A stretch of 14,396 nt of DNA from Chryseobacterium sp. (GTDB lineage: Bacteria > Bacteroidota > Bacteroidia > Flavobacteriales > Weeksellaceae): positions 1 to 14,396 of the forward strand of contig RDDY01000271.1 in the NCBI GenBank assembly GCA_003852805.1, in the 5' to 3' direction. Positions 1-8,775 of the stretch are shown here, in pieces. Under the pieces are notes generated by a model. The model did no database searches. It saw only the letters and a program-made list of their open reading frames with translations, and was not told where the DNA came from. The position numbers were made by a program, and so were the translations under genes. Positions within the stretch are counted from its first letter, which is position 1; each line of letters opens with the position of its first letter.

Positions 1-988
1 GGGACAATTCGCCGAAGATAAAGCTCAAATGATCTTCCGCAATGAAAGAGAAATCTCGGGTAGAGACGCGCAGCAGATGCTGCTTTTCTTTTAAAATATA
101 AACTTCCCTTTGCAACGGAGCACTGTCTTTGCAAATCTTGGTACCAGGTTTATCGTCCTGCACGAAGGATTTCACGAAGAACGGAATTTCTTTTTGCTTG
201 AGCGGCTGAAGCGTTTTGGGGTGAATGACCGAGGCGCCGTAATACGCCATCTCGATGGCTTCTTCGTACGACAAACTGTCGATGAGCACCGCATCGGGAA
301 ACTTGTTCGGGTCGCCCGTCATCACGCCGGGCACATCTTTCCAAATGGTCATATATTCTGCATTCAGGCAGTACGCAAAGATTGCCGCCGAATAATCTGA
401 ACCCTCGCGGCCCAAGGTCACCGAGTTGCCGTTCGCATCAGAGGCAACAAAACCTTGGGTTATGTAAAACGCGTCGGTGTTCAATTCCGCTATTCGTGTT
501 TCGGTCAAGTCCCAATCTACCTCGCCTTCTCGGTACACTGCATTTGTTTTGATAAAATCTCGCGCGTCCAGCCATGTATTATTCATGCCGGACAATTGCA
601 GATACGCGCTGACTATTTTGGACGAAAGCAATTCGCCGATGCTGATGATTTGGTCATACACGAAGTTGTAATCCCGCGACGCGTTATTGTCCAGAAAGGC
701 TTTTGCACCGGCAAAAACAGCATCAACTTCACCGAAAATTTTATGGTCCGCCGCGAACAGCTCTTCCATCAAAGATAAATGCCACCGATGTATGCTCAGC
801 AATAACTCGTCGAAATCTCTATCCGCAAAATAGCTGTCGACCACATTTTCCAGTGCGTTGGTTGTCTTGCCCATGGCAGAGATGACCATGAGACAAGCAT
901 CACAGCCGTGATTGCGCAGTACGCGCACCACATTCTTCACAGAGGCCGCATCTCGCACGGACGCACCCCCAAATTTATATACCTTCAT
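1..988 (-). CDS. lysC: Aspartate kinase, monofunctional (3' end cut by window edge)
   Basis: This enzyme phosphorylates L-aspartate to 4-phospho-L-aspartate, the first step toward lysine/diaminopimelate, threonine and methionine, in the cytoplasm. The reading frame is open from an ATG at 986-988 down to base 1 and gives 329 residues. The N-terminal nucleotide-binding motif KFGGASV (residues 5-11) is clear. So are the substrate motif TLGREGSDYSAA (191-202), the KDVPGVMTGDP segment (217-227) and the SVIHPKTLQP segment (253-262). The visible end (about 296-329) looks like the start of the regulatory ACT region. Family members are usually a little over 400 residues, so roughly 90-110 residues lie outside the window. 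No homoserine dehydrogenase part can be judged from here, but the Gly-Ala-Ser-Val form of the first motif fits stand-alone bacteroidete enzymes. The gene diverges from fbp. Lysine or threonine feedback through the ACT part is expected from the family, not shown here. Confidence 0.95.
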   Translation of the reverse strand, partial: MKVYKFGGASVRDAASVKNVVRVLRNHGCDACLMVISAMGKTTNALENVVDSYFADRDFDELLLSIHRWHLSLMEELFAADHKIFGEVDAVFAGAKAFLDNNASRDYNFVYDQIISIGELLSSKIVSAYLQLSGMNNTWLDARDFIKTNAVYREGEVDWDLTETRIAELNTDAFYITQGFVASDANGNSVTLGREGSDYSAAIFAYCLNAEYMTIWKDVPGVMTGDPNKFPDAVLIDSLSYEEAIEMAYYGASVIHPKTLQPLKQKEIPFFVKSFVQDDKPGTKICKDSAPLQREVYILKEKQHLLRVSTRDFSFIAEDHLSFIFGELS

Positions 989-1039
989 TCACTAAGAATC
1001 AGTTGTTTATGTGCAAGTGAATAAATTCAGCACAATCGT

Positions 1040-1047
1040 CAAAATTA
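1040..1047 (-). promoter_or_regulatory. Candidate -7 element of the lysC promoter
   Basis: Read on the minus strand this is TAATTTTG, an exact match to the bacteroidete -7 consensus TAnnTTTG. It lies 51 bases upstream of the lysC start codon in the 135-base divergent gap with fbp. No convincing -33 TTTG sits at the usual distance, so the call rests on the -7 match and its position. No equally good element was found for fbp on the other strand; the nearest is TAAATTTC at 1086-1093. Confidence 0.4.
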
Positions 1048-1123
1048 TTAAAATACCTCAAGATAAAAAAAGCAGCGGATTGGGCTAAATTTCCGAAATT
1101 TGCGCATCTGATAAAAAGTAAAA

Positions 1124-2149
1124 ATGAGCGATCAATCTTTCCAAACGCTGGGCGAATTCATCATTGAAAAACAAGATGATTTCCAATATTCGACGGGCGA
1201 ACTTTCTCGCCTGTTGAGCTCCATCCGTCTGGCGTCAAAAGTGGTGAACCGAGAAGTAAACAAAGCCGGAATTGCAGACATCACCGGGCATGCGGGCAAA
1301 ACCAACATCCAAGGCGAAGACCAACAGAAACTGGACGTTCTGGCCAACGAGATATTTATCGAAGCTCTTTCCCAGCGCGAAGTGGTCTGCGGAATCGCTT
1401 CTGAGGAAAACGACGATTATATAGAGATCAACTGCAACAACAATTCGCACATGAGCAAATATGTTGTGTTGATCGATCCGTTGGACGGCTCATCAAATAT
1501 TGATGTCAATGTAACCGTGGGAACCATCTTCAGCATCTACCGCCGCGTTACCGAGCCCGGAAAGCCGGTGGAAATGCGCGACTTTTTGCAAAAAGGCACC
1601 GCGCAGGTGGCGGCAGGATATGTTGTCTACGGCTCGTCTACCATGATTGTCTACACCACGGGCAACGGCGTAAACGGCTTTACGCTGGATCCGTCCATCG
1701 GCACTTATTACCTGTCTCACCCTAATTTGAAATTCCCGACAAAAGGAAAGATTTATTCCATCAACGAAGGCAACTACATCAAGTTCCCCCAAGGCGTAAA
1801 AGACTACATCAAATATTGCCAACTTGAAGAAGATGACCGTCCGTACACGTCACGTTACATCGGTTCTTTGGTGGCAGACTTTCACCGCAATATGCTGAAG
1901 GGCGGCATCTATATTTACCCATCCACCTCACAGTCGCCGAAAGGGAAACTGCGTCTATTGTACGAGTGCAACCCGATGGCTTTCCTTACCGAACAGGCGG
2001 GCGGAAAAGCTTCTGACGGCTACAGAAGAATTTTGGAAATAGAACCTACCGAACTGCACCAGCGCGTGCCGTTCTTTGCCGGAAGCGCCGCCATGGTAAC
2101 CAAGGCAGAAGAATTTATGGCTAAGGCCGTTCAAGCAGAAGAAAAATAA
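1124..2149 (+). CDS. fbp: Fructose-1,6-bisphosphatase, class I
   Basis: This enzyme hydrolyses fructose-1,6-bisphosphate to fructose-6-phosphate and phosphate, the committed gluconeogenic step, in the cytoplasm. The 341-residue protein has normal length for class I. It carries the metal-binding signature [12 protein letters not shown] (residues 118-129), the acidic pair in IASEE (E94, E95), and the late metal/substrate segment [13 protein letters not shown] (275-287, with E281). The N-terminal GEFIIEKQ region resembles other class I enzymes, whose AMP-inhibition site lies near the N-terminus. The ATG at 1124 is chosen because homology begins almost at once. The region before it is A-rich without a Shine-Dalgarno motif, as usual in this phylum. 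A hairpin terminator lies 19 bases after the stop. It diverges from lysC; no operon partner is evident. Confidence 0.97.
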   Translation: MSDQSFQTLGEFIIEKQDDFQYSTGELSRLLSSIRLASKVVNREVNKAGIADITGHAGKTNIQGEDQQKLDVLANEIFIEALSQREVVCGIASEENDDYIEINCNNNSHMSKYVVLIDPLDGSSNIDVNVTVGTIFSIYRRVTEPGKPVEMRDFLQKGTAQVAAGYVVYGSSTMIVYTTGNGVNGFTLDPSIGTYYLSHPNLKFPTKGKIYSINEGNYIKFPQGVKDYIKYCQLEEDDRPYTSRYIGSLVADFHRNMLKGGIYIYPSTSQSPKGKLRLLYECNPMAFLTEQAGGKASDGYRRILEIEPTELHQRVPFFAGSAAMVTKAEEFMAKAVQAEEK

Positions 2150-2168
2150 TTCTCAGTTAAGGTTTATT

Positions 2169-2209
2169 AACCATCGGACCGGCCACGGCTCCGATGGTTT
2201 TTTTATTTT
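2169..2209 (+). terminator. Intrinsic terminator after fbp
   Basis: A perfect 10-bp inverted repeat, AACCATCGGA (2169-2178) and TCCGATGGTT (2190-2199), encloses an 11-base GC-rich loop. It is followed by seven T, one A and five T. This is a textbook Rho-independent terminator on the plus strand. The menC start codon lies only 7 bases after the T tract, so menC is either transcribed by read-through or from a promoter embedded in or before this hairpin. Confidence 0.88.
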
Positions 2210-2215
2210 TATATC

Positions 2216-3223
2216 ATGAAAGCATCCTACCGCAAAAAGATTCTCAACTTCAAACAAGCATCGGGCACCTCGCGCGGCGTGCTGCATTCGAAGGAAACTT
2301 TTATTCTGACGATAGAAAACGGCGACAAAAAAGGCATCGGCGAATGTGCGCTCTTCCGTGGTCTGAGCAGTGACGACCGACCCGACTATGAACAAAAACT
2401 GCAGTGGCTTTGCAACAACATCAATGAAAGTGCTGATGCGTTGAAGGAGGAATTGCGCAGTTTTCCATCCATTTGGATCGGTTATGAGCAAGCGATGAAG
2501 AATCTGGAAAACGGCGGCGATCTATACTTTCCGAGTCCTTTCACCGATGGCGACGGTGCAATACGAATCAACGGCCTTATTTGGATGGGACGGCCTGATT
2601 TTATGCGAAGCCAAATTCAAGATAAACTGGACCAAGGTTTTTACTGCATAAAGCTGAAAATAGGTGTGGACTGGAATACCGAGCGAGAAATCTTGCGTGA
2701 ACTGCGGCGAGACTTTCCCGCAGACCGGTTGCAATTGCGCGTGGACGCCAACGGTGGTTTCGGTTTTGAGGAGGCGAAAACCGTATTGGAAGAATTGGCC
2801 GCGCTGGAAATCCACAGCATCGAGCAGCCGATAAAGGCCGGCACGCCCGGTCTAATGGCAGAACTCTGCGCCGAGACACCCACCCCGATCGCTCTGGACG
2901 AAGAGCTCATCGGCATCAATAATTTGGACGAAAAAGAACGTTTACTGAAAACCATACAGCCGCAGTACATCATACTGAAACCTTCGTTGCACGGCGGTTT
3001 TAGCGGCAGTGATGAATGGATTGACTTGGCGGAAGAAAACGGCATCGGTTGGTGGATAACGTCGGCTTTGGAAAGCAACATCGGGCTGAATGCAATAGCG
3101 CAGTTTACCTTTACCAAAAAAAATCCGATGCCGCAGGGATTGGGCACCGGAGCTTTATTCACCAACAATTTCCAGAGCAACCTGAAGTTGGAAGGCGATT
3201 TATTGTCTTATCAAAAACGATAA
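2216..3223 (+). CDS. menC: o-Succinylbenzoate synthase (enolase superfamily)
   Basis: This is the predicted menaquinone-pathway enzyme that dehydrates SHCHC to o-succinylbenzoate in the cytoplasm. The 335-residue protein shows an N-terminal capping domain with SGTSRGVL (residues 16-23) and a C-terminal barrel holding the superfamily's catalytic set. These are the KxK motif in IKLKIG (K146, K148), the metal ligands D177 (VDANG), E203 (IEQP) and D228 (ALDEE), and K255 (ILKPS). This spacing matches the OSBS branch better than dipeptide epimerases or muconate-cycloisomerase types, but the superfamily is prone to misassignment and no other men gene is in view. The start ATG lies just after the fbp terminator with no Shine-Dalgarno motif. 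The last 13 bases overlap the 3' end of the opposite-strand barrel-protein gene. Confidence 0.85.
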   Translation: MKASYRKKILNFKQASGTSRGVLHSKETFILTIENGDKKGIGECALFRGLSSDDRPDYEQKLQWLCNNINESADALKEELRSFPSIWIGYEQAMKNLENGGDLYFPSPFTDGDGAIRINGLIWMGRPDFMRSQIQDKLDQGFYCIKLKIGVDWNTEREILRELRRDFPADRLQLRVDANGGFGFEEAKTVLEELAALEIHSIEQPIKAGTPGLMAELCAETPTPIALDEELIGINNLDEKERLLKTIQPQYIILKPSLHGGFSGSDEWIDLAEENGIGWWITSALESNIGLNAIAQFTFTKKNPMPQGLGTGALFTNNFQSNLKLEGDLLSYQKR

Positions 3224-3939
3224 CCCACCGACAACCCCGTGCGCAGACCGGCCCACGGCCCGCCCACTTTTGCATCGGCGCCGCGCTCGTTCATCGTAGC
3301 ATCCAACTTGATAAGCGGAATGTCTGTATTGTCGATTTCGCGCTTGATGTCCTGCTGCATTTTGACCGATAAAGGCACCGGAGAACGCCCGATGATGTCA
3401 CCGTTGCCGCTGCCGTAGTGCGCACCGATGAACCAAGCGTCCAAGACCCAATTCTTTTTCTCGCCCAAGAACCATTGACCGCCGAACAGCAATCCGCCGC
3501 TCGTACCGTTAACCTTTCCTCCAAAAGTGATGGGCACCGTATAACTGACATTGTCCGAAGTGCCATGATAGTAGTACACCACCCGATTGACAATAAACGA
3601 TGAAAACCGCAGATAAGGCGACAGATAAAGACCTTCACCGTAGCCCTTGCCCAAATAGAACCGTGGCTCAACGGTATAGGTCTGACCGCTGACGGTTGCT
3701 TTGTCGGTTTTCAGATTTTCGTCATTGTTAAATGTGTTGACAAACGGTATGGCCCCTTTCATCATAAAACCCACACTTGCCCCCAGAGAGAATCTGCGTG
3801 TAAAGATATGCTCATAGCCCGCATTGACGTTGCGCAGCGTATAGGCCAACACATTGGACTTAATCACATTGGGTTTTTCTCTTGTTTGAGCGGTTATGGC
3901 GCCCACTGCGAACAACAATAAAAAAGAAATCTTCTTCAT
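3211..3939 (-). CDS. Exported protein, probable outer-membrane beta-barrel, function unknown
   Basis: The 242-residue protein starts with a clear Sec signal peptide: lysines at 2-3, a hydrophobic stretch FLLLFAVGAITA (6-17), and likely cleavage before Q18. The mature part has many short alternating hydrophobic/polar strands (for example NVNAGYEHIF, RFSLGASVGFMM, YLSPYLRFSSFIV, GGLLFGGQWFLG). It ends in GLSVGYRF with a terminal phenylalanine, a classical sign of BamA-assembled outer-membrane barrels. By size it would be an 8- to 10-stranded barrel. It resembles the loosely defined DUF3575-like barrel proteins of Bacteroidota, but I do not recognise a specific family and assign no substrate. 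The gene diverges from glnS across 89 bases. Its stop TGA (3211-3213) lies inside the menC 3' end. Confidence 0.8.
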   Translation of the reverse strand: MKKISFLLLFAVGAITAQTREKPNVIKSNVLAYTLRNVNAGYEHIFTRRFSLGASVGFMMKGAIPFVNTFNNDENLKTDKATVSGQTYTVEPRFYLGKGYGEGLYLSPYLRFSSFIVNRVVYYYHGTSDNVSYTVPITFGGKVNGTSGGLLFGGQWFLGEKKNWVLDAWFIGAHYGSGNGDIIGRSPVPLSVKMQQDIKREIDNTDIPLIKLDATMNERGADAKVGGPWAGLRTGLSVGYRF

Positions 3940-3986
3940 TTTTAGCTTTTGTTTTTGATTTAGGCAAATATCCGTAATTTCCGGCT

Positions 3987-4012
3987 TAATTTTGCGCGGA
4001 GTTGTAAATTTG
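3987..4012 (+). promoter_or_regulatory. Candidate glnS promoter with two -7 elements
   Basis: Two exact matches to the bacteroidete -7 consensus TAnnTTTG lie in tandem on the plus strand: TAATTTTG at 3987-3994 and TAAATTTG at 4005-4012. The second ends 16 bases before the glnS ATG, which would give a leader of roughly ten bases. The first would give about 30. A TTTG about 19 bases upstream is not evident for either, so the exact start point is uncertain. Confidence 0.5.
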
Positions 4013-4028
4013 CGTTTTAATCACAGTT

Positions 4029-5699
<1,671 letters not shown>

Positions 5700-5720
5700 A
5701 CCCTTGTTAATCAAAAATAT

Positions 5721-5760
5721 AACTCTGCCAAAGTTTAAAACTTTGGCAGAGTTGTTTTTA
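5721..5760. terminator. Bidirectional terminator between glnS and ypdA
   Basis: A near-perfect inverted repeat starts AACTCTGCCAAAGT at 5721-5734 and ends with its complement at 5740-5753, around a small TTTAA-type loop. On the plus strand GTTTTTA follows. On the minus strand the stem is followed by ATATTTTTGA. Both convergent genes can therefore terminate here. The ypdA stop codon (5758-5760) abuts the T run. Confidence 0.92.
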
Positions 5761-6723
5761 GCCGTTGCTTTTTGCAAGAATATTCGCTACAATCATCTTG
5801 GCATGGATGCGCGAGTTTTCTATGAACCACAGGTGCGTGTCTTTTCCGCCGCAGACAACGCCGGCCAAATACAGATCGGGCACATTTGTTTCCATGGTTT
5901 CGGGATTGTAAACCGGATTGAGACAATCGCCTTGCAACCGGATGCCCGAATCCTCCAAGAAATCAAAATCCGGAAGATAGCCCGTCATGGCCAGAACAAA
6001 GTCGTTTTCTATTTCGTGCTCCCCGTTATCGCCGTCGCGGAAGACCACCGTCTGTTCTTTTATTTCGAGCAACTCAGAATTGAAATAAGCGTTTATGCTT
6101 CCTTCTTTTATTCGGTTTTCAACATCGGGTTTTACCCAGTATTTGACGCTGTCCGAAATTTTATTGCCGCGGATGATCATGGTAACCTCACCACCTTTCC
6201 TGTAAATTTCCAATGCCGCATCTACCGCCGAATTGCTGGAACCTACCACTACCACTTTTTGACGAGCGTACGGATACGGCTCGGTGTAATAGTGTCTTAC
6301 CTTCGGCAACTGCTCACCGGGAATATTCATCAAATTCGGGATGTCGTAAAAGCCCGTCGCAATAATTACGTTTTTGCTGTGGTAAACCGACTTTGCCGTC
6401 TCGATTTTGAAGCCGTCCGATTGCCGCTCCACATGCAGAACTTTTTCATAAAGTCTGATGTCAAGCCCTTCCGTCCGTGCAATTCCTTGGTAATACTCCA
6501 GCGCATCTTGTCGCCCGGGTTTCGGCGAAGTTGTTATGAACGGAATATCGGCGATTTCCAATCTGTCCGAGGTCGAAAAAAACCTCATGTACAACGGATA
6601 ATGGTAAAGACTGTTGACAATGGTTCCTTTTTCTATTATTTCATATCGCAGATTATTTCTCTTCGCTTCAATTCCGCAGGCAATACCAATGGGCCCCGCA
6701 CCGATTATCAACACATCAAGCAT
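5758..6723 (-). CDS. ypdA: YpdA-family FAD/NAD(P)-dependent oxidoreductase
   Basis: This 321-residue two-dinucleotide-binding flavoprotein belongs to the group annotated as putative bacillithiol disulfide reductase. The FAD-binding motif is IIGAGPIG (residues 6-13), a glycine-rich NAD(P)H motif is VVVGSSNSAVDAA (158-170), an ATG motif is IIATGFYDIP (120-129), and the C-terminal FAD contact is DLYLAGVV (283-290). There is no thioredoxin-reductase CxxC. The characterised Staphylococcus YpdA has a functional cysteine directly after GGGP; here that position is Ile12 and the nearest cysteine is Cys16. The true start is the ATG at 6721-6723, because the Rossmann motif begins six residues later. The frame stays open further upstream but carries no homology and crosses the divergent lipoprotein gene. 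The thiol substrate is unknown: no bsh genes are in view. It shares a terminator with glnS. Confidence 0.88.
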   Translation of the reverse strand: MLDVLIIGAGPIGIACGIEAKRNNLRYEIIEKGTIVNSLYHYPLYMRFFSTSDRLEIADIPFITTSPKPGRQDALEYYQGIARTEGLDIRLYEKVLHVERQSDGFKIETAKSVYHSKNVIIATGFYDIPNLMNIPGEQLPKVRHYYTEPYPYARQKVVVVGSSNSAVDAALEIYRKGGEVTMIIRGNKISDSVKYWVKPDVENRIKEGSINAYFNSELLEIKEQTVVFRDGDNGEHEIENDFVLAMTGYLPDFDFLEDSGIRLQGDCLNPVYNPETMETNVPDLYLAGVVCGGKDTHLWFIENSRIHAKMIVANILAKSNG

Positions 6724-6771
6724 AACGTAAATATAAGCTTTCCGGCATAGTTTTTCCAAAGTAAACGAAAA

Positions 6772-7407
6772 ATGACTATGCATAAAATATTCTTGACCGC
6801 CGCGCTGTTGGCGGTGTTTTCCTGTGCGGAGAACAAAAAAGAAATTACCATCAATCAATCTTCTGCAACTGCCGACACAATCAAAAACACAGCAAGTAAC
6901 GACATATCCGAAGAACAGCAGTTGAAAGATTTGAACAGCAAAATTCTGACAATTCTCAAAGACGGCAACTACGCCGAATTGTCTCGGTACATCCATCCCG
7001 CAGACGGCATCCGTTTTTCCATGTATGCCTTTGTAGATCCGACAGTCGACAAACATTTCAGCCGTAAGGAATTCGAGAAATACATCGACGCCGACGTAAA
7101 GTTCACTTGGGGCAACCGCGACGGCTCCGGAGAGCCTCTGATTCTTTCTTTGCGGGACTATCTTAAGCAATGGGCCGCTGCCAAAGATTATGGCAAAGGC
7201 GAATATTATTTCAACGAGTTCAAAGGCAAAGGCAACTCCATCAACAACTTAAAGAAGGTTTACCCCGATGATGCGTTTACCGAGAATTACCTTTCCGGAA
7301 CCGAGGAATACGGCGGGATGGACTGGAACTCTCTGCGGATGGTTTTTCGCAAAGATAACGGCCGATATTATTTGGTAGCCATCGTCAATGACCGCTGGAC
7401 CGTTTAA
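6772..7407 (+). CDS. Conserved-type lipoprotein of unknown function
   Basis: The 211-residue protein begins with a short lipoprotein signal. HK is followed by IFLTAALLAV and the lipobox VFSC, making Cys18 the likely lipidated residue. A polar, Lys/Asn/Ser/Thr-rich linker (about 19-50) precedes a globular part. That part contains an ILKDGNYAELSRYIHP segment, where a helix leads into a His-Pro turn as in some NTF2-like folds. Later come GIRFSMYAFVD, a Trp/Gly-rich middle, and a closing YYLVAIVNDRWTV strand. The end-strand pattern is reminiscent of small NTF2-like lipoproteins in flavobacteria, but no family can be named safely. The ATG at 6772 or the one at 6778 (MHK) could be the start; both keep the signal. 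Only 48 bases separate it from divergent ypdA. Its stop overlaps that of cbpM by four bases. Confidence 0.8.
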   Translation: MTMHKIFLTAALLAVFSCAENKKEITINQSSATADTIKNTASNDISEEQQLKDLNSKILTILKDGNYAELSRYIHPADGIRFSMYAFVDPTVDKHFSRKEFEKYIDADVKFTWGNRDGSGEPLILSLRDYLKQWAAAKDYGKGEYYFNEFKGKGNSINNLKKVYPDDAFTENYLSGTEEYGGMDWNSLRMVFRKDNGRYYLVAIVNDRWTV

Positions 7408-7709
7408 TATTCCTCATCAAATCTACGGCCTCTGAACAAGGCTTCTTTGAGCAATCTGCGGTTCTCCGTTCGCAGCGCATCCATCTGTTGCAACAGGTTT
7501 TGGATGACTTCTATCCCCGGCAGATTTACTTCCAGATCATAATGCCAATTGACGAAACGCTCCAGCGCCGGGAGTTCCTCGTAAACGATATATTTTATAT
7601 TGTTCTCCATTTCGGGATGTAACAAACCCGACTCTTCCAGCGAGTCTAAAAAGCTCAGTTCGACATTATAAATACGGATGATTTCGTCCCTTGTGATTCT
7701 TTCTTGCAT
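7404..7709 (-). CDS. cbpM: CbpM-type chaperone modulator
   Basis: The 101-residue protein has the CbpM architecture. An N-terminal MerR-like helix-turn-helix region (RITRDEIIRIYNVELSFLDS, residues 4-23, then ESGLLHP) leads into the helical ALERFVNWHYDLEVNLPGIEVI segment (50-70) and a coiled-coil-like tail LLQQMDALRTENRRLLKEA. In E. coli CbpM binds the J domain of CbpA and dampens its co-chaperone and DNA-binding activity. The same role is inferred here because the gene starts 1 base after the cbpA stop on the same strand, so the two are almost surely co-transcribed and translationally coupled. It ends in a four-base convergent overlap with the lipoprotein gene. Confidence 0.9.
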   Translation of the reverse strand: MQERITRDEIIRIYNVELSFLDSLEESGLLHPEMENNIKYIVYEELPALERFVNWHYDLEVNLPGIEVIQNLLQQMDALRTENRRLLKEALFRGRRFDEEY

Positions 7710-7710
7710 C

Positions 7711-8619
7711 TTACTGTAGTTTTTGGATTTGGCGGAACAGTTCTCTTTGCTCGTCGGTCAGGTTGGTCGGCAATTTTACGGTATAGGTGATGAACAGATC
7801 GCCATGAGCATCACTTTTATACACAGGAAAGCCTTTGCCTTTTAAACGAACCGTAGTGCCGTTCTGAGTTTCGGGTTTTACTTTCAGGTTGACCTTTCCC
7901 GTCAGTGTATCAACTTCAATATTACCGCCCAAGACCGCAGTAAACAGATCGATTTCTTTTTCCATTTTCAGGTCATCACCGGCACGTTGAAATACAGGAT
8001 CGTCTGCAATGACGAAGGTGATGTACAAATCGCCGCCGGGCCCGCCGTTGATGCCCGGTTGGCCGTAGCCGCGCAACTTTATTTGTTGCCCGTCATAGGC
8101 GCCTGCCGGAATGGTAATCCGCACTTTTTTACCGCCGATTTCCAGTGTCCGTTTATGGGTTTCGGCCACGTCTCTCAGATTCAGGTTCAGCTCTGCGTGA
8201 ACGTCTTGGCCACGGAATTTGCCCGAAGCACTTCCGCGCGTACTGCCGAAGCCACCTGCGCCGCCAAACATCGAGCGGAAGAAATCAGAAAAATCTTCAC
8301 CTTCGCCAAACTCTGCACCTTCAAAACCGCCGAAACCCTGCCCTGCTTGTTGGTACTGTTGCTGCTGTTGGCGCGCGCGCTCGTATTCTTCGCCGTGCCT
8401 CCAATTCTCGCCGTACTTATCGTATTTGGCGCGTTTCTCGGGGTCGCTCAGCACTTCATTCGCCTCGTTCAGTTCTTTGAACTTTCGCTCGGCTTCTTTG
8501 TCGTTTGGGTTCAGATCCGGGTGCAGCTTGCGTGCCTGTTTGCGGTACGCTTTCTTTATTTGATCTTGGGCAGCGTCTTTATTTACACCCAAGATTTTAT
8601 AGTAATCGATAAATGCCAT
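7711..8619 (-). CDS. cbpA: DnaJ-like co-chaperone CbpA (type II J protein)
   Basis: The 302-residue J protein would stimulate the ATPase of DnaK and deliver unfolded clients. The J domain (about 1-70) has the essential HPD motif at residues 33-35 (RKLHPDLNP). A Gln-rich stretch ([10 protein letters not shown], about 82-91) and a Gly/Phe-rich linker ([22 protein letters not shown]) follow. Two C-terminal beta-sandwich substrate domains (about 140-302) include the [21 protein letters not shown] segment. The CxxCxGxG zinc-finger repeats of true DnaJ are absent, so it is the CbpA class. The start ATG is at 8617-8619. Its direct partner cbpM follows after 1 base. The gene diverges from a PAS-LuxR regulator across 156 bases, but nothing shows that this regulator controls it. 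Confidence 0.95.
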   Translation of the reverse strand: MAFIDYYKILGVNKDAAQDQIKKAYRKQARKLHPDLNPNDKEAERKFKELNEANEVLSDPEKRAKYDKYGENWRHGEEYERARQQQQQYQQAGQGFGGFEGAEFGEGEDFSDFFRSMFGGAGGFGSTRGSASGKFRGQDVHAELNLNLRDVAETHKRTLEIGGKKVRITIPAGAYDGQQIKLRGYGQPGINGGPGGDLYITFVIADDPVFQRAGDDLKMEKEIDLFTAVLGGNIEVDTLTGKVNLKVKPETQNGTTVRLKGKGFPVYKSDAHGDLFITYTVKLPTNLTDEQRELFRQIQKLQ

Positions 8620-8665
8620 ACACAGCGTTTCTTTGATTAAAGTATCGGTAAAGCAGCGAAGAGTA

Positions 8666-8682
8666 TGCCGAAGCGCTCGGCA
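8666..8682. repeat. Small GC-rich hairpin in the cbpA / luxR-type divergent gap
   Basis: TGCCGA (8666-8671) and TCGGCA (8677-8682) form a 6-bp stem with an AGCGC loop inside the 156-base gap 8620-8775. No T run follows on either strand, so it is not an intrinsic terminator. It could be a stem in the cbpA leader or a small operator; its function is unknown. Apart from this hairpin and the tiny ORF near 8751, I see nothing else in the gap, and no exact TAnnTTTG element. Confidence 0.35.
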
Positions 8683-8750
8683 AGGTCGCGGGAAACCTAA
8701 GAAAACGGGAAGGCGGAAAGTTGAAAATTTTAAAATATAATAAGGATTAT

Positions 8751-8771
8751 ATGAATAAATCGTACCTTTAA
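8751..8771 (+). other. Possible 6-codon upstream ORF of the PAS-LuxR gene
   Basis: An ATG at 8751 opens a frame encoding MNKSYL and closes with TAA at 8769-8771. It is preceded by AAGGA (8742-8746) at a four-base spacing, one of the few Shine-Dalgarno-like motifs in this window. Its stop overlaps an ATG (8771-8773) that is followed at once by TAA (8774-8776), and that stop in turn overlaps the ATG of the regulator gene at 8776. The arrangement would allow ribosomes to terminate and restart into the main gene. It may also be chance in an AT-rich leader. Confidence 0.35.
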
Positions 8772-8775
8772 TGTA

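Noticed and set aside
1018..1089. Short GTG-started plus-strand frame (23 codons) before fbp
   Set aside because: It has no Shine-Dalgarno motif, it is A-rich, and nothing else supports coding.
5704..6750. Long plus-strand open frame (348 codons) opposite the ypdA gene
   Set aside because: It is antisense to a gene with clear Rossmann motifs, and its translation is rich in Phe/Arg/Ile/His with no domain. It begins inside the terminator region.
6724..7170. N-terminal extension of ypdA upstream of 6723
   Set aside because: The frame stays open, but the extension is not domain-like. It runs across the divergent lipoprotein gene and its signal peptide. The FAD motif sits correctly from the ATG at 6721-6723.
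8340..8400. Gln-rich repeat inside cbpA as a possible tandem repeat or phase-variable tract
   Set aside because: Codons are mixed and the tract is short. It is a normal flexible linker between the J domain and the Gly/Phe region.
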